Shown here piece by piece: positions 59,318-64,000 of a stretch of DNA of 64,000 nt. Position 1 is the first letter of the stretch. The number at the start of each line of letters is the position of its first letter. This DNA is from Rubrivivax albus (lineage in GTDB: Bacteria; Pseudomonadota; Gammaproteobacteria; Burkholderiales; Burkholderiaceae_C): contig NZ_SACT01000001.1 in NCBI RefSeq assembly GCF_004016515.1, positions 248,001-312,000 of the forward strand. Reading direction: 5' to 3'. The notes under the pieces were generated by a model that saw only the letters and a list, made by a program, of their open reading frames with translations, was not told the origin of the DNA and ran no database searches. A program made the translations under genes and the position numbers.

Positions 59318-59689
59318 CTGGAGGCCTCCCTGTGACGCAGTTCACGATCTGCGCCACCGCCCCAGCGTAATGCAAGCGGCGCCGACGTGGGGCCGGTGCG
59401 GCGTGAGACCCCCTTGCTCTTGATCAATCGACGGCCATCACGCCGGCACCACGTGGGCGATGCTGGTGGGGCCAGTGGGCTGCAAGCCCACTTGCTCATG
59501 ATCAAGCAAAACTTTCAATGCCGCCTGCAGGTTCTTGTTTTTGCGTCACTATTTTCTCGGCACTACCTCTCAAACCATTTGTAAGTTCTTGATTTCATTG
59601 ATTTTTTCGACAGTGTCGATTGACCGTCATGCGGCCTTCAAGTACAGTGTCGATCTGTGGGATTTTCTGTCTGACAGTGGCGGTTTCGG
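59318..59689. other. 372-base intergenic region between the zinc-ribbon gene and mraZ
   Basis: Noncoding and AT-rich for this genome after ~59500. It holds a 15-base near-repeat (CTTGCTCTTGATCAA at 59413-59427; CTTGCTCATGATCAA at 59491-59505), three GTGGG words (59453, 59466, 59475), an 8-bp inverted repeat AGTGGGCT-GCA-AGCCCACT (59474-59492), T-rich DNA, then the mra promoter. Short reading frames here have no support. Confidence 0.75.
59607..59654 (+). promoter_or_regulatory. mra-cluster promoter with duplicated ACAGTGTCGAT element
   Basis: -35 TTGACC (59620-59625), 17 bases, -10 TACAGT (59643-59648). ACAGTGTCGAT occurs at 59610-59620, inside the palindrome TCGACA-G-TGTCGA (59607-59619), and again at 59644-59654 over the -10. 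The repeats bracket the promoter 34 bases apart, as an operator pair could. Confidence 0.7.
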
Positions 59690-60133
59690 GTGGCGGAGAT
59701 CGTTTTTCAAGGCACATCGGCGATAGCGCTGGACGCGAAGGGGCGGATCACCGTGCCCGTGCGTCAGCGTGACCTGCTGATGCAGGCCTGTGAGGGGCGG
59801 TTGACACTGACCAAGCACCCCGACGGCTACCTGTGGGTGCTGCCGCGCCAGCGCTGGGAGCAGGTGCGCGAACAGCTGATGTCGATGAGCATGGACGCCG
59901 ATCCGTGGCGCCGCGTCTTCCTGGGCAGTGCGGTGGACGTCGACATCGATGGCGCGGCGCGCATCCTGATCCCGCCCGAGTTGCGCAGCGCCGCGGCCCT
60001 GGGCAAGGACGTGCGCCTGATCGGCAACGGCCGCGTGCTGGAGCTGTGGGACGCGGCGCGCCACGACGCCCACGAGGCGCAGCTGCTGGCGCAGCCGATG
60101 CCGGCGGAAATCCGGAGCTTTGTGCTCCGATGA
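59690..60133 (+). CDS. mraZ: MraZ, transcriptional regulator of the division cluster
   Basis: 147 aa. Two AbrB-like half-domains: [22 protein letters not shown] and the second copy [18 protein letters not shown]. In E. coli MraZ represses its own promoter. GTG start gives VAEIVFQG; many homologues start at MFQG, but no ATG is available here. Stop overlaps rsmH (ATGA). Confidence 0.95.
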   Translation: MAEIVFQGTSAIALDAKGRITVPVRQRDLLMQACEGRLTLTKHPDGYLWVLPRQRWEQVREQLMSMSMDADPWRRVFLGSAVDVDIDGAARILIPPELRSAAALGKDVRLIGNGRVLELWDAARHDAHEAQLLAQPMPAEIRSFVLR

Positions 60134-61062
60134 CTACCGCCTTCCAGCACACCACGGTGCTGCTGCGCGAGGCGGTGGAGGCCCTGGTCACCACGCCCGA
60201 CGGCATCTACGTCGACGGCACCTTCGGCCGCGGCGGCCACAGCCGCGCGCTGCTGGAGCGTCTGTCGCCGGCCGGCCGGCTGATCGCCTTCGACCGCGAC
60301 CCGCAGGCCGTGGCCAGCGCGCGCGCTAGCCTGGCCGACCCGCGCTTCGAGGTCGTGCATGCCAACTTCGGTGAGATGCGCGACGAACTGGTGGCGCGCG
60401 GCATCACCCATGTGCATGGCGTGCTGCTGGACCTGGGCGTCAGCAGCCCGCAGATCGACGATCCGCAGCGCGGGTTCAGCTTCCGGCACGACGCCCCGCT
60501 GGACATGCGCATGGACACGACCCGTGGCGAGACCGCCGCGGACTTCCTGGCCCGCGCCGACGAGCGCACCCTCACACAGGTGATCCGCGACCATGGGGAA
60601 GAACGGTTTGCTCTACAGATTGCAAAGGCGATTGTTGCTCGGCGCGAGGGCGGGTCTCCCGTTCGAACCACCGGGGAACTGGCCGCGCTCGTGGCTCGTG
60701 CAGTCAAGACCCGCGAGCCGGGCCAGGACCCTGCAACGCGCACGTTTCAGGCTCTTCGGATTTTCGTCAATGCCGAGCTTGAAGCACTCGAACAAGGACT
60801 GAACGCGGCGCTCGAACTCCTGGCGCCGCATGGCCGGCTGGTGGTCATCAGCTTCCACTCGGGTGAGGACCGCATCGTCAAGACCTTCATCGTGCGCGAG
60901 AGCCGCGACGTGCCCGACCGGCGCGCCCCCATGGCGCCGCCCAAGGCCATGCGGCTGCAGGCGCTGGGTCGCGTCAAGCCGTCGGCGGCCGAGGTCGCGG
61001 CCAACCCGCGTGCCCGCTCGGCCGTGATGCGCGTGGCCGAACGCACCGAGGTGCCGGCATGA
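60130..61062 (+). CDS. rsmH: 16S rRNA (cytosine1402-N4)-methyltransferase
   Basis: 310 aa. [16 protein letters not shown] loop [52 protein letters not shown]; and [17 protein letters not shown]. Overlaps mraZ and ftsL by 4 bases each. Confidence 0.97.
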   Translation: MTTAFQHTTVLLREAVEALVTTPDGIYVDGTFGRGGHSRALLERLSPAGRLIAFDRDPQAVASARASLADPRFEVVHANFGEMRDELVARGITHVHGVLLDLGVSSPQIDDPQRGFSFRHDAPLDMRMDTTRGETAADFLARADERTLTQVIRDHGEERFALQIAKAIVARREGGSPVRTTGELAALVARAVKTREPGQDPATRTFQALRIFVNAELEALEQGLNAALELLAPHGRLVVISFHSGEDRIVKTFIVRESRDVPDRRAPMAPPKAMRLQALGRVKPSAAEVAANPRARSAVMRVAERTEVPA

Positions 61063-61349
61063 CGGGCCCCGCCACGCTGCGCCTGAACCTGCTGCTGGCC
61101 GCCGCGCTGCTGGTCAGTGCGCTGCTGCTGGTGAAGACCTCGTACGAGTCGCGCCGCCTGGTCGCCGCGCTGGACCGGGCCCAGGCCGAGCAGCAGGCGC
61201 TGGAGTCGGAGCGCCAGCGGCTGGAGTCCGAGCGCCAGGCCCAGGCCACGCCGCTGCGCGTGGAGCGCGTGGCCCGTGAGCGTCTGGCGATGCGCACCGC
61301 CGGTGCGGACGTGACGCTGTACGTCGAGCTGCCGGGGGTCACCAAGTGA
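61059..61349 (+). CDS. ftsL: Cell division protein FtsL
   Basis: 96 aa. One membrane helix ([17 protein letters not shown], ~7-23) and a coiled coil ([21 protein letters not shown]) that pairs with FtsB in the divisome. Overlaps rsmH and ftsI by 4 bases. Confidence 0.93.
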   Translation: MTGPATLRLNLLLAAALLVSALLLVKTSYESRRLVAALDRAQAEQQALESERQRLESERQAQATPLRVERVARERLAMRTAGADVTLYVELPGVTK

Positions 61350-63103
61350 GTCTGCGCAGCGTCAATTACGCCAGCAGCCCGCTGCTGGCCTCCAAGACGC
61401 CGCCGTGGCGCTCGCGCTTCATCGTGGCCTGCGTGGCGCTGGCCTTCGTCGTGCTGGCCGGACGGGCCGTGTGGGTGCAGGTGCTGCACAGCGACTTCTA
61501 CCAGCGCGAAGGCGAGAAGCGCTTCCTGCACGCCGAGGACGTGCCGGCCGGCCGCGGCAACGTGCTCGACCGCAACGGCCGCATCCTGGCCGCCAGCGTG
61601 CCGGCCATCGACATCGCCGTGCGCCCGCCGGAGTTGCAGGCCACGCCGGAGCAGAAGCGCGCGCTTGCACGCCTGGCCGGCATGACGCCCAAGGCGCTGG
61701 AGGCGCGGTTGAACAGCCACCCGCGCTTCGTCTGGCTCAAGCGCGGCGTGGATGCCGGCGCGCGTGCCGAACTGCAGGCCCTGCTGCAGCAGGGCGTGGT
61801 CGGCGTCGAGCTCAGCGACAGCTGGCGCCGTGCCTACCCCGAGGGCGAGGCGGCGGCGCAGGTCGTCGGCTTCACCGACCTGGAGCAGAACGGCCTCGAG
61901 GGCATCGAGCGCGTGTTCCAGGACGCGCTGCGCGGCAGCGACGGCCAGCGCACCGTGGTGCGCGACCGGCTGGGCCGCGTCGTCGAGCACATCGGCGAGC
62001 CCGACGCACCGGAGCCCGGCCGCGACGTGGTGCTGTCCATCGACGCGCGCCTGCAGGCCCTGGCCTACCAGCGCCTGCGCGACGCGGTGAAGGCCCACGG
62101 GGCCAACAGCGGCAGCCTGGTGGCGCTGGACGCGCAGACCGGCGAGGTGCTGGCGCTGACCAACTACCCCAGCTACGACCCCGACGACCGGCGCAACCTC
62201 AAGCCGGCGCAGCTGCGCAACCGCGCGCTGACCGACATCTTCGAGCCCGGCTCGACGATGAAGCCCTTCGCCATCGCGCTTGCGCTGGACAAGGGCATCG
62301 CCCGGCCCACTACCCGCTACGAGACGGCGCCGGGCTGGATCACCATCACCGGCTCGACGATCCGTGACTCGCACCCGCACGGCGTGCTCAGCGTGGCGGA
62401 GATCGTGCAGAAGTCCAGCAACGTCGGCACGGTGAAGATGGCCATGCAGCTGCAGCCGCGCGAGATGTGGCAGCAGTTCACCGACCTCGGCCTGGGCAGC
62501 AAGCCGGAGATCGAGTTTCCCGGCGCTGCCACCGGCCGCGTGCGGCCCTACAAGACCTGGCGGCCGATCGAGCAGGCCACGATGAGCTACGGCTACGGCC
62601 TGTCGGCCAGCCTGCTGCAGATGGCGCGCGCCTACACCGTGTTCGCGCGCGACGGAGAGATCGCACCCGTCACCCTGCTCAAGCGCGACGCCGGCCCCGT
62701 GCCCGGCCGCCGCGTGATGAGCGCCGAGACGGCACGCGCGATGCGCGACATGCTGCGCCTGGCCGCCGGCCCGGGTGGCACCGCGCCGAAGGCGCAGACC
62801 GTGGGCTATTCGGTGGGTGGCAAGACCGGCACCGCGCGCAAGCAGGAAGGCCGTGGCTACAGCACTGAAAAGTACCGCTCGTGGTTCGTCGGCCTGGCGC
62901 CGGTGAGCGCGCCGAAGCTGGTGGTGGCGGTGATGATCGACGAGCCGCGCAAGGGAGGCGTCTTCTACGGCGGTGAGGTCGCCGCTCCGGTGTTCAGCAG
63001 CGTGGTGCAGCAGAGCCTGCGCACGCTGGGCGTGGCGCCGGACATCGACTTCCAACCAGGCATCGTGGCCGAACCCGGGCCGGCAGCCCTGGAAAGCACG
63101 TGA
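61346..63103 (+). CDS. ftsI: Septal peptidoglycan transpeptidase FtsI (PBP3)
   Basis: 585 aa class B PBP. One N-terminal membrane anchor (FIVACVALAFVVLAGRAVW). The transpeptidase motifs are SxxK in EPGSTMKPFAIAL, SxN in VQKSSNVGTVKM and KTG in VGGKTGTARKQ. GTG start overlapping ftsL. Its stop overlaps murE by one base (TGATG). Confidence 0.97.
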   Translation: MSLRSVNYASSPLLASKTPPWRSRFIVACVALAFVVLAGRAVWVQVLHSDFYQREGEKRFLHAEDVPAGRGNVLDRNGRILAASVPAIDIAVRPPELQATPEQKRALARLAGMTPKALEARLNSHPRFVWLKRGVDAGARAELQALLQQGVVGVELSDSWRRAYPEGEAAAQVVGFTDLEQNGLEGIERVFQDALRGSDGQRTVVRDRLGRVVEHIGEPDAPEPGRDVVLSIDARLQALAYQRLRDAVKAHGANSGSLVALDAQTGEVLALTNYPSYDPDDRRNLKPAQLRNRALTDIFEPGSTMKPFAIALALDKGIARPTTRYETAPGWITITGSTIRDSHPHGVLSVAEIVQKSSNVGTVKMAMQLQPREMWQQFTDLGLGSKPEIEFPGAATGRVRPYKTWRPIEQATMSYGYGLSASLLQMARAYTVFARDGEIAPVTLLKRDAGPVPGRRVMSAETARAMRDMLRLAAGPGGTAPKAQTVGYSVGGKTGTARKQEGRGYSTEKYRSWFVGLAPVSAPKLVVAVMIDEPRKGGVFYGGEVAAPVFSSVVQQSLRTLGVAPDIDFQPGIVAEPGPAALEST

Positions 63104-64000
63104 TGCCGCTGACGATGCTCCGCTCCCCCGACGCGGCCGCACGCTGGCTGTCGTCCTGGGTCACCGGCACGCTGCGCACCGACAGCCGCCGCGTGCAGCC
63201 GGGTGACGCCTTCATTGCCTGGCCCGGCTATGCCACCGACGGCCGGCGCTTCGTGCGCGCGGCGCTCGACGCCGGCGCCACCACCTGCCTGGTCGAGGCC
63301 GAAGGCATCGAAGCCTTCGGCTTCGACGATGCCCGTGTGGCCGCGCTGCCGCGCCTGAAGGCGGCCACCGGTGCCATCGCACACGCCTACTTCGGCGAAC
63401 CCGGCGCGCGCCTGGACATCGTGGCCACCACCGGCACCAACGGCAAGACCTCCACCGCGTGGTGGACGGCGCAGGCGCTGTCGGCGCTGGGCCGGCGCTG
63501 CGGCGTGATCGGCACGCTGGGGGTCGGCGAGCCCGGTGCGGTCGACGCCACCGGTCTGACCACGCCCGACCCGGTGACGCTGCACGCTGCATTCAAGCGC
63601 TTCGCCGACACCGGCTTCGCCGCATGTGCGCTCGAGGCGTCGTCGATCGGCCTGGACGAGCACCGGCTCGACGCCGCGCCGATCGATGTTGCGCTGTTCA
63701 CCAACTTCACGCGCGACCACCTGGACTACCACGGCAGCATGGACGCCTACTGGGCCGCCAAGCGCCAGCTGTTCGCCTGGCCGGGGCTGCGCGCCGCAGC
63801 GCTCAACATCGACGATCCGCAGGGGGCGCTGCTGGCCGGCGAACTCGAAGGCGGTGCGCTCGACCTGTGGACCGTGGCGGTCGATGCCCCGGCGCGGCTG
63901 CGCGCGGCCGACGTGCGCTACGTCGACGGCGGCCTGGCGTTCGGCCTGTGCGAGGACGACACCACGGTGCCGGTGCGCAGCACGCTCATCGGCGACTACA
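63103..64000 (+). CDS. murE: UDP-MurNAc-tripeptide synthetase, N-terminal part (runs off the window)
   Basis: Adds the third amino acid (normally meso-DAP in Gram-negatives) to the peptidoglycan precursor. About 299 residues are present. TDSRRVQPGDAFIAWPGYATDG is the uridine-binding N-terminal domain; ATP loop VATTGTNGKTSTAWW; LEASSIGLDEHRL; NFTRDHLDYHGSMDAYWAAK with the Lys usually carbamylated. The DAP-recognition DNPR motif lies beyond the end. Confidence 0.97.
   Translation, partial: MPLTMLRSPDAAARWLSSWVTGTLRTDSRRVQPGDAFIAWPGYATDGRRFVRAALDAGATTCLVEAEGIEAFGFDDARVAALPRLKAATGAIAHAYFGEPGARLDIVATTGTNGKTSTAWWTAQALSALGRRCGVIGTLGVGEPGAVDATGLTTPDPVTLHAAFKRFADTGFAACALEASSIGLDEHRLDAAPIDVALFTNFTRDHLDYHGSMDAYWAAKRQLFAWPGLRAAALNIDDPQGALLAGELEGGALDLWTVAVDAPARLRAADVRYVDGGLAFGLCEDDTTVPVRSTLIGDY

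Noticed and set aside
59453..59700. Classic MraZ boxes (10-base-spaced TGGG repeats)
   Set aside because: GTGGG words occur at 59453, 59466 and 59475, and GTGG words near the start codon, but spacing (13, 9, 20, 13) is not regular, so binding by MraZ is not claimed.

Overview
The window is 64 kb of a high-GC (roughly 70%) chromosome with housekeeping synteny of the Burkholderiales, most like the Rubrivivax/Leptothrix/Piscinibacter side of that order. The order is judged from murA-hisGDCBHAF, lolB-ispE-tRNA-Gln-prs-rplY-pth, rapZ-recN-nadK-hrcA and the start of the mra/dcw cluster. No database search was possible, so the organism is an inference. Almost all of the sequence is coding. No insertion sequence, prophage, integron or CRISPR array was seen.

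Region by region. 1-7960: the end of murA and a histidine operon (hisG, D, C, B, H, A, F). It carries two insertions: a vapBC-type toxin-antitoxin pair between hisD and hisC, and an opposite-strand CHRD/PEP-CTERM protein between hisA and hisF. hisI and hisE do not follow hisF. 7957-10453: rsmD, coaD, a 2[4Fe-4S] ferredoxin, a DUF4124 protein and pth. 10554-12965: a one-chain fusion of an HSL-type esterase with a Baeyer-Villiger-type monooxygenase. 13060-18106 (minus): rplY, prs, tRNA-Gln, ispE, lolB and a long TPR protein. 18151-27350: mutM, a dynamin-like GTPase, mutY, a LON-domain protein, rapZ, recN, nadK and hrcA. 27396-29711: a CAU tRNA, SapC, a glycine-zipper lipoprotein and an HNH nuclease.

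29867-38787: a TetR regulator with a palindromic site heads a fatty-acid beta-oxidation operon: acyl-CoA dehydrogenase, DUF2147 protein, fused hydroxyacyl-CoA dehydrogenase/enoyl-CoA hydratase, thiolase, enoyl-CoA hydratase, SGNH hydrolase and an HSDL2-like SDR. 39007-42064: a Cys-rich Tat-type exported protein followed by a PqqD-like protein, an HPr-kinase-like protein and a nucleotidyltransferase. This resembles the poorly understood HPr-rel-A module and, in gene content, the tailoring half of kinase-containing lasso-peptide clusters; it is the best candidate here for an undescribed system. 42125-48640: YciA thioesterase, an Atm1-like ABC exporter, a MacAB/DevBCA-like efflux operon and a divergent LysR regulator. 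48752-53670: pyrC, a NYN-domain protein, htpX, and a secreted pectinacetylesterase-family hydrolase with a membrane-anchored partner. 53684-58287: cysK, RNase P RNA, a dioxygenase-like protein, a Bcr/CflA transporter, an alpha carbonic anhydrase and a small membrane protein. 58292-64000: a zinc-ribbon/degenerate-receiver protein divergent from mraZ-rsmH-ftsL-ftsI-murE.

Two signals run across the window. First, many adjacent genes share 1-4 base stop/start overlaps, so translational coupling is the norm. Second, nine genes at transcription-unit heads have a -10-like hexamer ending only 6-9 bases before the start codon, which predicts leaderless or nearly leaderless mRNAs.
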